Assembly: GCA_028551475.1 (NCBI GenBank)
Contig: CM052362.1
Location: forward strand, 12,426,316-12,490,315
Direction: 5' to 3'
Source: Casuarina equisetifolia
Taxonomy: Eukaryota; Streptophyta; Magnoliopsida; Fagales; Casuarinaceae
Length of the DNA stretch: 64,000 nucleotides
Shown here: one piece after another, positions 35,890-49,751 of the stretch
Position numbering within the stretch: position 1 is the stretch's first letter
Layout of the letters: the number at the start of each line of letters is the position of its first letter
Made by a program: the position numbers and the translations under genes
Notes under the pieces: generated by a model
The model's database searches: none
Told to the model about the DNA's origin: nothing
What the model saw: only the letters and a program-made list of their open reading frames with translations

Positions 35890-37622
35890 ACAGATTTATT
35901 GAGGGTGAAAGAGTCTTACATGGTTTCGTGGTGGTGGGGTGGGGTGGGGTATGTGTATAGTTCATATCTTTTAGAGTCCCTTGTCATTTTATCATTGATG
36001 ATGTCTTTATAAATTGAATTTGGTGATGATTTCCTGTACCTTTTTAATAGACACACCCTCATGGGTCCAATAATTATCAAGAGCATATGGAGTTACTATT
36101 TATATATTGTGTTAGGTTTGTGACTCATGTTATTTTGGTGCGTTCTTGTTGTCTAAACATGAAGTGAGTATGTGTTACGTCTACGTCTTTCTTTGAGGTT
36201 TTCTTCATATAAAAAACACTCTTATGGTCTGAGAATAAGGGCGTTAGTGTCCCCTTTCGGTGCCAGATGCGAACAGGTAACATGTTGACGTGGGACAATC
36301 CCTTGTCGCTTTAACGTTTGGGTTTTGGAGAGGAGCTTATACCATTCTTGTTGGCTTAAAAAACATTAATGCTCTCCAGTGCATTTTTGTTGTTGTTTTC
36401 GTCAATGTTATTATTAGCATTCTTCTAAGTTGTCTTTCTATCTGTCTTTTATTTATACTTTTTAATATTACTGTAATTATTACAAGTGTTATCATCCCGC
36501 TGCTGTTACAATTACTGGTGTTATCATCATTATTACCTTATTGTCATGATATTACATAATTACTACCGTTGTGTCTTTATTTTCACCAACTGCCATCATA
36601 TCTTTAACTCCTATTTGACCAAAACTTTCATTCAAAATCAACGAATTGGGTTTTGAGCTTTGGCATGGGGAGTTGTAATTTCACGAACAAGGTGAAAAGT
36701 CAAGTACGTTAGTGAAAGTTATACGAGTTACTAGGAGCGTTGTGTAATATTATAATAACTCTCCATTTCCATTATTATTTTCTGTTTTTTTAGGTGTATC
36801 TAGCAGTTAATCTATGCACCTTGTTGTTCTCTCTTAATTCTATAGCGTACTTGTGAATGGTGTAGATGATACGAAAAAAAGAATACAAAAAACTGTAAGG
36901 GAAGAAAACTCTAATAAAAAAGGTAACTTTATTGAATTTAATCAACTTAGCTTTTACAACAAAATCAGTAGAAATATATTCATATCAAATCTTGATCCAA
37001 AATTTACTCTTAACGCTTTTGTTAATTTGAACTTGAATCAAAGTTGTAGAAGTTGGGGGCTGATCGGGAAACCTTCAACGCTGACATGGCAGTAGGCAAT
37101 TGGTTTAACACATTCTTATTGTGAGTGAATCAACTTGTCATTTACCATCTGAATAAAGTAACATGAAAATCAAACAGCCGTAACTGCAAAGTAAATGGGC
37201 TTTTGTGTTAGGCTTAGGACTAAAAAATATCTGGCATTGAATATGGTAGCGAGCGAAATTCTGCCTCCATGTGCGTGCAGCTTTCTGACAAATTATAATA
37301 CTATACTATAGAAGGCAAGAAATTAAGTATAATCTTCAGCAGAAGAGGTTAGAGGTTAGGTAGTTAGGCGCCTTAAATAAATAAAACAAGCGAATAACGT
37401 TAAAATGAGGTGGAACAGGAGAGATTGGTCAGGATTCTTGACCGACCATTTTTGACTGACTTCGGCTTTGCCAACTAAATAAAATGGTGGCGAAGATCCT
37501 TCCTGTCTCGGACTTACTTTGACAATTTCGTATCATCTCACCTGACACAACCTAACTTGTCTGTAGCATTATGGTTCTTAAAAGTAGAAGAATCCGAACT
37601 AAAACTTTCTCTTCTCTTGTCA

Positions 37623-37665
37623 TATATATATATATATACATATATATATGTATATATATATATAT
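37623..37665. repeat. TA-rich microsatellite
   Basis: TATATA runs broken by CA and GT steps around a near-palindromic centre (TATATACATATATATGTATA). Both strands read alike. Confidence 0.9.
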
Positions 37666-39150
37666 CCAAGAAGGTTTTCATCTCCATATTTCGTTTTGCT
37701 TTTCGTTTTATGCATTGGAAAACCAAGGTTTTCTTTGGGGGATCAGATGTCTATATAGTTAACACGACAACTTCTACAAAATATTTATAGAAATTCGTGT
37801 AGAAAAATAATAACTAAAGAAAATAGAGACGAGAAAAAGACCATGAACAGTACAAAGAACAATGAGAGAGAAAGCTTGTTGTATATTTGATGATTTTGAG
37901 AGTATAACTTTTAGAAGAAGATAGAAGAAGGCTTAAAGAACCCTAAAAACTTTTAGATTTTTTTGTAATGAGATTACCATTAATAAATGTAGTTGACGAA
38001 ACTTTTTTCATTTCCATGACAATAGATATACCGTTTTGTTTTTAAATGAAACACCTCTAAAATCAACTTCAAACATTTACCAAAACGGCCAGAATCCGGC
38101 GAGATAGAAGAGACGTTCGTGTGCAGCATTGAAGACGAAACACGTGTAGTACATGCGCCAGTCTTTGCACCGAGCGGCTTTTGCCGTGGTGTATTTACAT
38201 GCGCCAGCCTTTTTATTACAGGACACGTCCACGTCTCTTTTCATTTGTTCCTTCGCCATGTGTTGCTGACATTTGTTGTCGACTTATTTGTGAGATTAAT
38301 TGGGACCAAGTGATTCCGAGAGAGAGAGAGAGAGAGAGAAATTATAGTGCCATTTAGAATACTTTGCTTAAACAATATATATAATTAGTGGTAATATTCT
38401 CTCCTTGTTAATTTTTAACAAAATAGGAACCTTAAGGATATGGGAATCTTGTGCCTGGCCCATGGTTTAGTTGTTTGATTGCTTGAAGTATAAGGAAGAG
38501 ATTCTAATCGACCACATAATTCTTCAGTCTCTCTGCTTCTGATTGCCTTGGCCAGGCGATCAGATTGTGTACAAACATGTAATCAATTTGCCAGAAAAGC
38601 AGGTCCATGGACACCCTGTCTTCCAAATGGGCGTAGAAAGTCAACATAAAAAGGGGGATGCTTTCGACCCTCGTTTAATTTTGAACAACCAGGACCCGAT
38701 TCATTAGTCTGAAGCACTTTTCCTGATCATTCAGCCCCTAACCCCGCGGTGCATAATCATTTGCCTCTTTTCAATGGTCAATACGTCTGCAGGCTTGTCT
38801 GAGACCTCAATTTCAGGAAATTCTTTGGCAGTGAATCCGAGTTGCAAGACACTGTTCAACTTTCCCAGCCTCAACCTTTTTGTGATGCCATTTTCATGGA
38901 TTTTCCTTGGTATGAAGAGCAATGACAAACCAGAAGAGCCCCATCATCCAAAGCCATGACAAGAAGAAACAACACATTGATATTTCCACAGCCACCTAAA
39001 ACCTGTCTGAAGTTCATGAATTAAAAAAAAAAAAAAAAACCTTTATCCACCCAAAGGACGCGACATATGGTCTTAACAAAAACCAAACATAGAAATTAAA
39101 TCTAGCTCTTATAGCAAGTAATATATTACATTGCTTTTAATCATTGTCCC

Positions 39151-42100
39151 TCAGTTCAGCGATTGCGCTTCCTTCCTTTCTATCAGTTTGATGAAATTGC
39201 GGACAATTACCATGCCTTCCTTACTTATAATGCTTTCTGGATGGAACTGCACCCCCTGCAAATTCAAATCAATGTGGATGAAGCAGTTAATAATCCGAAG
39301 ATTACTTGCAGTATCTGGAAGGAGAAGACTGTTATATAAAAAGGCTGGTATTTAATAATTATTGTTTCGACTCCACTTTTTTTTTTTTTTCCGGTCAAAC
39401 ACCGTGCTACAAGTCAACCATTGTTTCATGGGGTGTGGATGAAAGCTCATTTCATTTTTTAAACTTCAGCAGATTCTTGCATGCCTTCCAAATCGTATTC
39501 CACCACCTTTTCTAGTAAAGACAGCCCAAACAATGCCATGCATAATTAAGAATATACACGGCCACACTCCCAGAACACATCCATATGTCCAGTAATGGAG
39601 CCGAGACTTTACTTTTTCCCCCTTCCTGTTTTTCTTTTCTCTTTCTTGCTGTGTTTCTTGTGTTAGTTTTAGAATAACAGAACACAAAGGAAACTTAGAG
39701 AACTGGTTTAGGTTTGTTTTGAATACAAACCTTAGAACCAAAATAAATTTCAACTACTGGGATTTTTATGTGACTAGTTTAATTTCCTTGTTTGACTTTG
39801 ATTCGGTTTGTCTGCACTCATATTCTCTCCCTCCAAAAAAACAAAGGTGAAAATTAAGAAGAAAAATCTTACCTTCAGATGCTTATATTTCCTGTGGCGA
39901 GCAGCCATTACAATTCCATCCTTTGTCCAGGCAGTAATCTCAAGTTCATCTCCAGGAAAACTTTCTTTATCAATCACAAGACTGTGATATCTCCCAGCAG
40001 TGAATGGGCTGAAAAGACAACGACCATGATAAATATGAACATCTTCAGTTGTAAACTTCAATACAGCATAGAGGAATAAGCAGATACCGGCAAAAACAGA
40101 TAAAAAGGGCATCCTCACTGAGATTTAGTTAAAGGAAACAGGTAAAACGATACAGATACTAACCATGTTTTTCATAGAACCCTACCAATTGACTTTTTCT
40201 GATCTTACTCTGCTCTTTATTAAAGTAAACAATTGCTATTTAGATATAAAGAAAGGATCACCATTTCAGAAATAATAAAAGACAAGCAGAGCTAAGAAAA
40301 AGAGGAGCTCATATTACTCTATAGAATTTTCAGACAGAAGGACAAATTGCAGCCACGTGTAATACACCACGTGAAATAAGGGACCTGAAAACTAGAGTTG
40401 TCTAAACCACAATTTAATAATAAAAGGTTTCTTTCTAATAGAAATTGCACATACTTCATAAGAGAAAGTAATACGCATTTTATGGTCACCAAGCCAAAGA
40501 CAAAAGAACAACCTCTTGCATTCTCCAAGATGGCAGTTACAAACTTTTGATGTTAAAGGGAACTCCAAACCATGTGGAATATCACCAAGCTTGTCTACAA
40601 CATCCACATTCCAACTCTTTACTTAAACACTTTAGCCTATTAATCAGCAGGAAGCATCAGAAAGTCAGATACCATTTGATCTTCTAAACTGAGCACAAAT
40701 GCTGGGAAGAAACCCATATTACAAGTCATGAAACCGTGATCACATAAACTTTTCCACTCAGGTTCCCTTTTCTGTTGGAACATGTGTTATATATATAAAC
40801 ACATATATGTAAACCAAATTCGCAGATATGACTTGAATCCCAGAGGAAATGGATCCACTTTTATTAGCCAATACATGAAAAGAAAATGTTCCTCAAGTTT
40901 CGTCAGTCAGGCTTATTTCAGAAATTATAAGTACATATGTAGATATAACACACAAGACTGAGATATTCAAATCCCAGTCATGTTATTCAGATTCAAAACG
41001 CATGCTGCAGTTTGATACTCAGCTTGTCACATACGACAGCATAGGGAATAACTTTTTGCACAAGATTATAAGCAGTATATAATAGGAGTGCAATAAAGAA
41101 AGAAATGGTAGATTTAATCCACACAAGAAAGCATTATCAAATTTATCAAGTACTACTTGTAACAAACACCAGTGCTCCAAACCTCTAGAGAGTTTCACAT
41201 ACACTAAAGTCAACGCACTAGCAAAACAATGATTAAAAGGTACAACAGAATCAGAATTCAGAAAAGGAAATTTCAAAAATATATATATGTTTGCAATCAA
41301 GAAAACTCTACAAAACAAGGAAGTACAAGTTTTTAACTTTTGTTAGATAGAGTAAAGTCTATACTTTGGTAAGCCAATGAACAAGCTTTCATCCCCCCTT
41401 TCATCATAATACACGAGAGAACTCTTCCCATGCACAACACCACCAGGAGCTCTCACAACATTCCCTGCAATATCACGAAATCACAAGGTTGCATGAAAAA
41501 GAAATTAATAGGGGTTCATGGTACTCCTTCCCACCCAGAGCTCTCCCTTCAACGGGTTAAGTTAGACCTGTCTGTGCAAATTGAGGAGGCCAGGGGAAGA
41601 TGCACCATCAACAACAAAGGACACGAGTCCAAGCACAAAATCTTTGCATCAGAAACTTAAAAAGAAGCATCTTTAATTTCATTGATAAGTTACAGATGCA
41701 CTGAATTAGCCATGAATGCATTAAGATGCTTTTATTCACTTTATGAACCACAACCAATGGATAATCCAGTACACTGTCTGAATCCCATTTTCAATTTTAG
41801 TAGATGGGAAATATTTATAGCTCAAAATCAACATAATCAAACAGCCAGACCAAGAAACAGTATATAGGGATGGTTGACAATATTGAAGACATCAAAGACC
41901 TTACCTCCAAAAGCCTCTCCAATGCACTGCAAACCCATGCACACACCAAACAGTGGTATGGTAGGTCCAAGTTCCAGAACAGTTTGCAACAATATCCCCG
42001 AATCTCGGGGGGCACCTGTTACAAAAACGGTGTACAAAAATCTTGATCTGTTATGGTTCTTTAACCTTTGTACAAGGCATTCACAGTCAGCAGCAAATAA

Positions 42101-43726
42101 AAAGGACACCTGAAAAACTCTAACATGGCCCTGGTGAAATCAGGATTCCTCTGGGATTCATCCTACAAAAATGCCAGACAGCTTAATGCTAACATAAACT
42201 AACAATTAATAGACACGATTAGTTAATTACACAAGACATGTTAGGTGACATATATGCTCCACAGAAATTGTTCACCACCCAAAAACTGTCATGTAAGGTA
42301 GCAAATGACAATACCAATCCCAACCTTTTCAAGTCCTCCACTGTTATTTCATCATTCCGGTAAACTTCAAAGTAGCATCCAATCTCTCCCACATACTTTA
42401 GAATGGAAAGAAAAGGGGATTAGACATACAATTTCTTGGTTCTAAATACAATCAATAAAAGATAACTAGAGGATTGCGAAACAAAAATTGTTTGCAAGGA
42501 AGAAAACTTCACATTTTGACATCATGGTTGATTCCCGTAGTGTAAACTCCCTTCCCCGTAATTTTTTTTTTTTAAAAAAAAGGCTCTGGAACCTTACTTC
42601 AAATAGTTAATAAGAGAGAATGCATTATCATTATGCAGGAAAGTGAAAGGATATGGAACTGCTTAACTTTCTCTTCCATTGTAGACCAAAGGAACTACAC
42701 TAGTTTCAAACGAAACAAAAGTTAAGGTTTGAAGTATTTTTCTTTTCCTTCTCCAATTTACACCTTCACTTCTCTTGTCAACTCCTCGTGCAAGACAAAG
42801 TAAGAGGTGATCTTCACTAGGGATCCTCCCGTTTCTATACCACCCCTCGATCTGATTGCAGTGGAAAGCTAAAACATAATATTGAACTCTTATTCTGTTT
42901 TCTCAAATCAATTTTCTTTAATTAATATTTACAACATCTTTAAGATTTATGGGGAATTTGGTTGAGACTAATCTCTTCAGATTCCTGGTTGTAAAAGTAC
43001 AGGAAATCTGGACGTCTGGGGATATTCACTGTCCCTCCTAACCTCCTTTTGCTGTGAAGGTGGATTCTACTTTAAAGAACTTACATTCACCTCAACTTTA
43101 GAAAGGCATTCCCCCCTCCTCTAAATAGGTCTGCTTTTACTTTTCTGTCTTTCAAACTATTACCTTTTTTGTTCTAACATCTACTCTCTTTACAGGGGAA
43201 AAAAAAAATTGAAATATGTAAACAAGTTTCTTCGACTCAATTATACTAAATCCAAATCTTTCACTCAAAACATGAGGCTTAGAATCAGTCGCGCAAAGTC
43301 AACAGAATACATAACCATTATAACTTTGTTTCTCACAGTTCACCGGAACTAATCAGAAAAAGATTGCATGCAAACACATTATCATAAACAAATAGTAATC
43401 CAGAAGACAAAGACAAACAAAAACAGGAAAAATGATGAATGGGAAAGAACCTGACAGAGGTTGTAGGTGAAACTATCGTAGTTGTCGATGACGACGAGGG
43501 GGTTGGTTGGCTTTTTACTCGGAACAGGGAAGCTGAAGCTGGATTGGGCGTTGACAGCGGTCAACGAACCTTTTGGGACGAACCCATTTCTCCTGTTGAC
43601 AAGGGAAGGACATTGGGAGGATGTGGGGCAGTGTCCAGGGGCGAACATGCGTGGGGCTTGGAGGGCTTTGGTGAAGGCAAGCCTCGACTGAATTGGAGGC
43701 GCCTGCGAGAACGACGGAGTACCCAT
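39151..43726 (-). CDS. ASB1: Anthranilate synthase beta subunit, chloroplast
   Basis: Seven exons on the minus strand: 43726-43451, 42395-42325, 42162-42125, 42015-41905, 41464-41365, 40008-39873 and 39255-39151 (837 nt, 278 aa). The product is the glutamine amidotransferase (TrpG) half of anthranilate synthase. It frees ammonia from glutamine for the alpha subunit in the first step of tryptophan synthesis in plastids. Residues 1 to about 75 form a Ser/Pro/Arg-rich transit peptide; the domain starts at NPLVVIDNYDSFTYNL. The class I triad is intact: Cys154 in FGVCMGLQCIGEAFGG, His249 and Glu251 in GVQFHPESI. The start chosen is the Met just before GTPSFSQAP; open frame upstream continues but looks untranslated. 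Oddity: the normally invariant PGPG reads PGPC (Cys129), because the last base of exon 3 is T rather than G. Intron 5 is long (about 1.36 kb). A tryptophan-responsive site cannot be seen. Confidence 0.93.
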
Positions 43727-46700
43727 TCCCTGTGAGAAAGCTCGGTGCTTTGAGCGGGGAAGGGAAACTGAAATATAGACAACAAACAAGGTTGATTTAC
43801 ATTCATTGCAGCAAAGAAAACAGGGTAAAGTGGAAAAATCTTTTGGAAGGTAACTGTCGAGCCGTTGGATGCTCAGATACGTGACAGAGATACCTACAAA
43901 TATCATTGTATTATTAAATTTCTTCATCATATAGGATAGATTAAGTTTATACTTATACATTAATATGGTAGAATCATTATAATTGAATTGACTTACTCAT
44001 TCAAACTATACATTTGTCTAATTTGGTAGCCTTCGTTTCTGCAGATCGATTTGGAATCATCGCTATTACATTTGATAGCCTGAACTTAATACAGCAGAGG
44101 AGCAGTCTTGATAATGAAAAGATCTTGTCTAAGCTTTATATAATTAGATCAGAGCCATCTGTTTTCCTATTTGGTTGGTATGGTATACACGGGTACTATA
44201 AATAGGCTACAGATTTCAATTCTCATGGGGAGTTTTTGAGAGATTTTTCTTTTCCTTTTCCATTGCATCTAAATGTTTGAATGGTGAATGGTGTATCATT
44301 ATCCTCATGTGAATGAATTTTTCTGTCCTCAATGAAACTTTGACTCAGATCCCAATAATCCTTCTTGGAGCTCATGCGATATTAATCAAGTGACTTTAGG
44401 TGCTGTTAGGCTTAAGTGGCTTTGATGAGCATAGAAGTACTAGTTTAAGTTTAAGTTTTACATGTGAAGATAATGTACTAGTTTATAAAAAATAAATTCT
44501 CTTACTTAATATTAAATTTATGTTAATGTATTCTTATATAAAATTTTGATAATTCTTTGATATTATATAAAATAAAACTTAAAAACTAATTTTTAATGGG
44601 AACTCAAAATCCATTATTAAGAGATCTTTATTCAAAACATTACAATATGAAAAAACGGAAAAGGAAGGAAAAGGAAAAGGAAAAGGAAAAGAAGAAAGAA
44701 ACTAGGAAAACTTTAGAGGGCTTGTAGAACATACAACATTTTCTAGAATGGAATGTGCTATTTCTTGTAGAAAAGAAAACTCTTTACAAAATATAAACCT
44801 GTTGAATGGGTCGCGATTTTGGGTTTGATCCTTTCCTTTCAGTTTTTCCCTTAAGAAGGACGACGTCGTTCTGGGTTATTGAAACCGCGGGTCAAAGGAA
44901 CTGAGTCGCGGGCAGCGGATCTCTCTGTGGAGTCGGATCCGGGTCATCAGAAAACTGCGTTGGTCACTAACGGAGTCGTCTGGGGCTGGAGGTGCGTGAG
45001 CTGCATGTGAATAGCCGGCCTGAGATACGGTTGGTGGCGACAGGTCGAGGATGAATCTTCTTTCGATCTTTACTCAGGTCGCAGATCTACCTTCTAAAGC
45101 ATCGATCGGGTCGAAGTGGAGTGGCTTCCTCCTGGATCGATTTCTCCCTGCTGCTACGCTGCCGGACGAGCAGGTCTGAGCCGACTGCGAGCTGGAGAGT
45201 ACGGCGGGTTACGCAGGAGCAGCGTGGAGCCTGTGGTATGCGCGGGTCAGTTTGAATCATGCGGGTAAGGCTAGAGTCCGCTTCTGCTAATCGTGCGCAG
45301 GGCCTTGTTAAGCCTGGGATTCTTGGGCCGCCTCGCGCCTGGGCTGCATTCCACTTGAGCTTCCTTTGTTTGAGGGCCAGGTCAGGGGTGACCTAGATTT
45401 GGACTCAGATAGTACGTAACTTTTTGTTAGAAATGCTCACTCTCTTATGTGAAATGGGTCCTTATAAGAGAGTATGACATCCTTGCATATAAAGATGATA
45501 TATTATTAGGTAAACTAAACATTTATAATTTTTTTTTTTTTTTTTTTTTACAGATCTCTCACCCTGACCGTGGAGAAATTATGGACTCCAATTTCAAGTT
45601 ATTTGATGTTGCACTTAAAATATGAATTTTAATGGATGGTGTCCCCATTAGCCGAACTTCAAACCTTCTTACAACCTTTACCTTTAAACCCTTGAAGTGT
45701 TGCATTAGAGAGTGATCGGAAAAATCGCACATAGAAGCACCACGAGAAGGAGACCAGCTTCAAGTGAATCGCACAGTTTCACTTAAAAATATGGGCATGG
45801 GCTTCACTTACAAAATTAGCCCAACAATTTTGTCCCACAAGTAATCAACCCAACAAATGAGAGTATAAAGGTTTTATTCTTAAATGTTAATTCTTGTCCC
45901 TTTATAATACTTTAGAAAAAATATTATAAGAAACTTGTTTTAGTTTTCTTTTTGCAAGCTTTTCTACGAAGAAAAAACTAATTTTAAATACATTTTCCTT
46001 TTTGTCATCATCAATATAACTAAGGAATTGCAATATCCCTAATAGGGTGAGGTATCTCAATGGAGGAATTATGACGTTCTGGTCTCTTTGGAGTAAGAAA
46101 TGTGTTGTTGTGTAAGGAAAGGGATCTTGAATTCGTGTAATCAATTGGGTTTAATTGATTTCTCAGAGATATTCTTTATTTGGTTGGTTAGAAGAGAGTA
46201 CATTTAAATGCCAAAAAGGGTTGAACCGAACCACAAAACTCATTGTGTACTGTTAATCTCCGGTCTCTTGTGTTATTTGTTTTCTGTTACTTATTGACAT
46301 TGTGTAATTATTTATGTGATTGACGTTAAACAATAAATTGATTGAGAGAATAGTTTTAGTGCAAATCAGTAGGTATATAATAACGAGAAAAACCGCACAT
46401 AGAAAATAAAGTAATTCGCGATTGAGTGACTCAAACCTACACTCCGACAAATTCGCCAAGTTTTGAATAATTCACATGGAAACCTCAGTTTCTATTTATA
46501 GTGCAACTCTATCTTCCACGAACAAAATTTTCATCATAACCTTATTTTGATATTGAGCTCCACTTTATTACCTTAACCATGACGAAACTATTGCTTTATA
46601 TATACCTTTTCATTTGCGGCTTTTAGAGGCATCCTTAATAATCTCAAAATGCCAGTCCAGTTTTAATTTTGGGAAGGGTCTTCCTCCAAGTGTAATTAAT

Positions 46701-49040
46701 GGTATTTATTAATGGTTGAAAGCAAGAGGTAAATTTATAAAATTTCCATAATTTATCCTATCCAAATATTGAACGTCAATGAAGCTCGTAAAACAACAAA
46801 ATGATGTCCTCTTTTGTTAATTAGGGTGTTGAGGATAATAATAGCATGCGGAATTAATATCCAATCTAGTTATTATAATATTGAGGATTTCTTGTCTTAT
46901 CTTAATATCCTTGTTATTAACTTTAATAGCCATAATGATAATCTTATTATTAGTTGTAGTTGTAGTTGTAATCTAAAATATTTCCTTAGACTCATAACTC
47001 TATCTTTTATTTTCTTTTTCTTTTTCTATCTAATGAGCTAGCCTCTATCCAATGGGCCGAGTTAAATAAGTAAGGTGTCGTGTCATGTGCACATGTGCCA
47101 TGCATAGCCTGCTTCCTGTGTCCCGCGTGCACAGGAGACAACCTTCGCCCAGGTCTTCCAATCGATGGAGCAATTCTTCGCTCCAACTCACCAGTAAATT
47201 GGTGGCTTTTCTTTATTCAAAAAGTGTCCTTAAAACGCGAAACTTGTTCATGTCATTGCAGTTTCTACACCCCCCATGGATGTAGTTTACACGAAAGCAG
47301 TTGCGGTGATAAGAGGCTTGGCATTTGTTTCAAGTGATGCCACTGTTAGTGTCCAATCAAGAGGACAACATCCAACATCATGCCTCAATCAGTTCTATTA
47401 TTCTGACCTAAAAGATAGAGAAACTTCTCATCCAAAAGCGTACCCCCCCCAATAGGTCCGCCAACGTGACCTATAATTTGCAGAGACTCGTCGGAATCAC
47501 GTGTAGGAAGGAAGATGCTTGAACTGCCCTTTTGACCACGTTACAGTAAATCGTCAGTTCCTCGAAGTTAATTTGGAGATGGTAAACGTGAGCAAAGCAA
47601 GCAAGTAGTATTATTATAAAGGCATTTTGAGAGCACGAGAAGTGCCTCAACTGGTAAATGTAAAGAAACGGGCATATGCCCGCCCCATGTGCAGCAGGCC
47701 TTGTAATCAGTCATATCCTTCTAAATGCAAAGGGCAGTCAATCAAATATCCTCCATTGTTCCTTGCCACAGCTTTGATCCTTTGGCACCATGGACTTTTC
47801 CGTTGGATAAAGACTAAACAACGAACCTCAAAGCCAATACGAAGAAAAAACAATCATACACACATTAAGCACGATGGCGGCACGTGAAGATTCCAAAGCA
47901 GTCCCATGACCCAAGAAAATACAGGTGTTTGAACCACCCATTTTGTAACGATGGGTAGAGAAAGCCGAGCATGAATCACATCCGAGTGTTCAAGGATGCC
48001 CTTGGAAAATAGTATGATATTAGTTTTGCATTATCAGAATTTTATTTTGTACTTAATTTTTTGATATCATATTAAATTTAAATATAAAGACTAATTATTT
48101 TATTTTATTTTTTTAAAAAATGAGTATTTCTTTACATACTAAATATTCACTGCAATTAAACCATATTTGTATTGGTAAGGATATTAAGAGAAGATTAGAC
48201 TTTGATACCATATTATAAAGTTTAATTCTTTCACACAAACTAATTTAAAGAAATTTGAGTATTTCTTTACACTTGAACTACTTCACAGATCTACATCACA
48301 ACAATGCAAAACAATTTTATACTAATATATTTAACAAATTGTGATATCTTTTTATTTATAAATAAAATAATTATAAAGAATTACTTTTCTAGTAATATAA
48401 CATATTAAAAATCTTGTGATGTTAGTTGAAAAAAGTTTATATTCTTAAATCAATTTTTACATAAAAGTAAATTTTCTGATAAATTGCAACAACATAGTAG
48501 TACATTGGTATTTCTTGTCCAATAATGGTCTTCTATACTCACCTGTGGATTAATCTTCTATCACACCTCAATGGGCAAGGATAGGAGGAAGTTATAACCA
48601 TATGAGACAGGGGATATAACTGGAGATTGGCTTTAACCTTAGCCAGTGAAATAAAACTGATTAAAGGATGCAATGTTAGCAAACTTAATGAGGGAATTAA
48701 AAACCTTATTCTATTGTAGCGAGGACCGAATCTAATCCATTAAATGATAGTGCAGAGTTGGTAAATTGATCAAAATTCGTACCTTTAAAAATTGCTAAAA
48801 CTAATTTAATTTAGTACTAGGTTTCACTTATGATTTGAAGTCCCTGTGACACGAACTAAGTTGATTCCAAAATTAAAAGGTTGAAACAGAAAATCCCCGT
48901 GATTTGTGATTTGTGATTTGTTGAATGACCAAAACCCCCCTGTATTCACGAATATTCTCTGCTGGTCCGGTCTACACTTCTAGCAGGCCGAGTGACCACC
49001 ACCACCGAGAATAGCAAGCAGCAAAAACAGCAACAAAGTC
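43727..49040. other. Intergenic region between ASB and ALKBH10B
   Basis: No gene recognised in 5.3 kb. Bases 43727 to about 44000 should hold the ASB promoter on the minus strand, but no clear TATA box was seen there. A plus-strand CTATAAATAGG lies at 44196-44206 with no gene after it. A short GGAAAA repeat is at about 44654-44695, a GC-rich island at 44820-45420 and a poly-T run at 45529-45551. Bases 45700-46480 have an LTR-like look without a provable boundary. Confidence 0.45.
44820..45420. other. GC-rich island of unknown origin
   Basis: About 600 bases rich in CG steps (ACGACGTCGTT, CCGCGGGTC, CAGCGGATC), in sharp contrast to AT-rich flanks. Short open frames occur, but none matches a known protein. 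It could be a fragment of a gene or of a retroelement leader, or an unannotated regulatory island. Confidence 0.45.
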
Positions 49041-49046
49041 ATATTG

Positions 49047-49751
49047 AGAGAGAGAGAGAGAGAGAGAGAGGTTCCCTTCCCCTCCCCTCAGCCACCGATC
49101 AAGACGACCCCTGCACACATGCGTGCTGATTAAGCCATATTTCACTTCAACATTCACTACTCACACACAAAGTCGCCACTCTCCGCCAGCCTTGCAAACC
49201 CCAGATCTTGTACCTTCACGCTCACACACGAACCTCCATCTTCACGTAACTCTAATTGTGCGCTCCCGCCCGCAAATATACACTGTCTGGAATTTCGCAA
49301 ACCCCATTTTCACACGCACCCTATTGGTTCCGCTGCCCAATTCGATCAAACCCATTTTCAGATCTGGCCTTTTGTGCCCCACAAAGCGCTTCCTCCAATC
49401 CCATATCCTCCGTCGAGGCAATTTGCTATTTTCGGATATTCTGCGTCATTTTTCCAATTCCACAATCTTTTTCTGATCCCGTCGAAAAGAAATCGGAAAC
49501 CCAGTTGGCGTCTCGCATTATTTGCGCTGCCTCGACTGAATTTTGCTGCTACTTCTTTGGGAATTTCGTTAAATTTAATAACTTACGTAGGATACCGTCC
49601 TGTAGATTCCTAGATTTGGTGTTTGATTTAATGGGATTTGCTTAAATTGATTTGGATTTGAGATTTTAACGTGCTTTATATGCTTAGATCCGAGTGCTGC
49701 TGAGCATGCTGTATATGTGGTAGTAGTGAATTTTTTGGGTAGTGGGTTCTC
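49047..49751 (+). promoter_or_regulatory. Probable 5' leader of ALKBH10B with short upstream ORFs
   Basis: A GA run (49047-49070) is followed by CT-rich leader-like sequence (TTCCCTTCCCCTCCCCTCAG). If the leader is unspliced it contains small upstream ORFs, for example ATGGGATTTGCTTAA (49631-49645) and ATGCTGTATATGTGGTAG (49706-49723), just before the main ATG at 49752. Such uORFs can lower translation. The transcription start and any leader intron are not visible, and the longer open frames here (49123-49476, 49256-49645) match no known protein. Confidence 0.4.

Larger units (their letters stand above)
35774..39150. other. Intergenic region between XTH and ASB
   Basis: The first few hundred bases are probably the XTH 3' untranslated region and include a GA repeat. 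The rest is AT-rich, with a TA microsatellite (37623-37665) and another short GA run (38319-38338). Bases about 38700-39150 adjoin the 3' end of the minus-strand ASB gene and probably hold its 3' untranslated region. The open frames there match nothing I know. Confidence 0.5.

Noticed and set aside
38731-38959. Short ORFs near the ASB 3' end as an extra exon or gene
   Set aside because: ASB ends properly at 39151 with the family's usual C-terminus, and these frames match nothing known.
43727-43960. Extending ASB exon 1 upstream in the same frame
   Set aside because: The upstream part has no transit-peptide character, and the Met at 43726 gives the expected 278-aa length with a Ser/Pro-rich plastid signal.
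49123-49645. ORFs of 117 and 129 codons before ALKBH10B
   Set aside because: No known family, composition of leader DNA; more likely 5' untranslated sequence.
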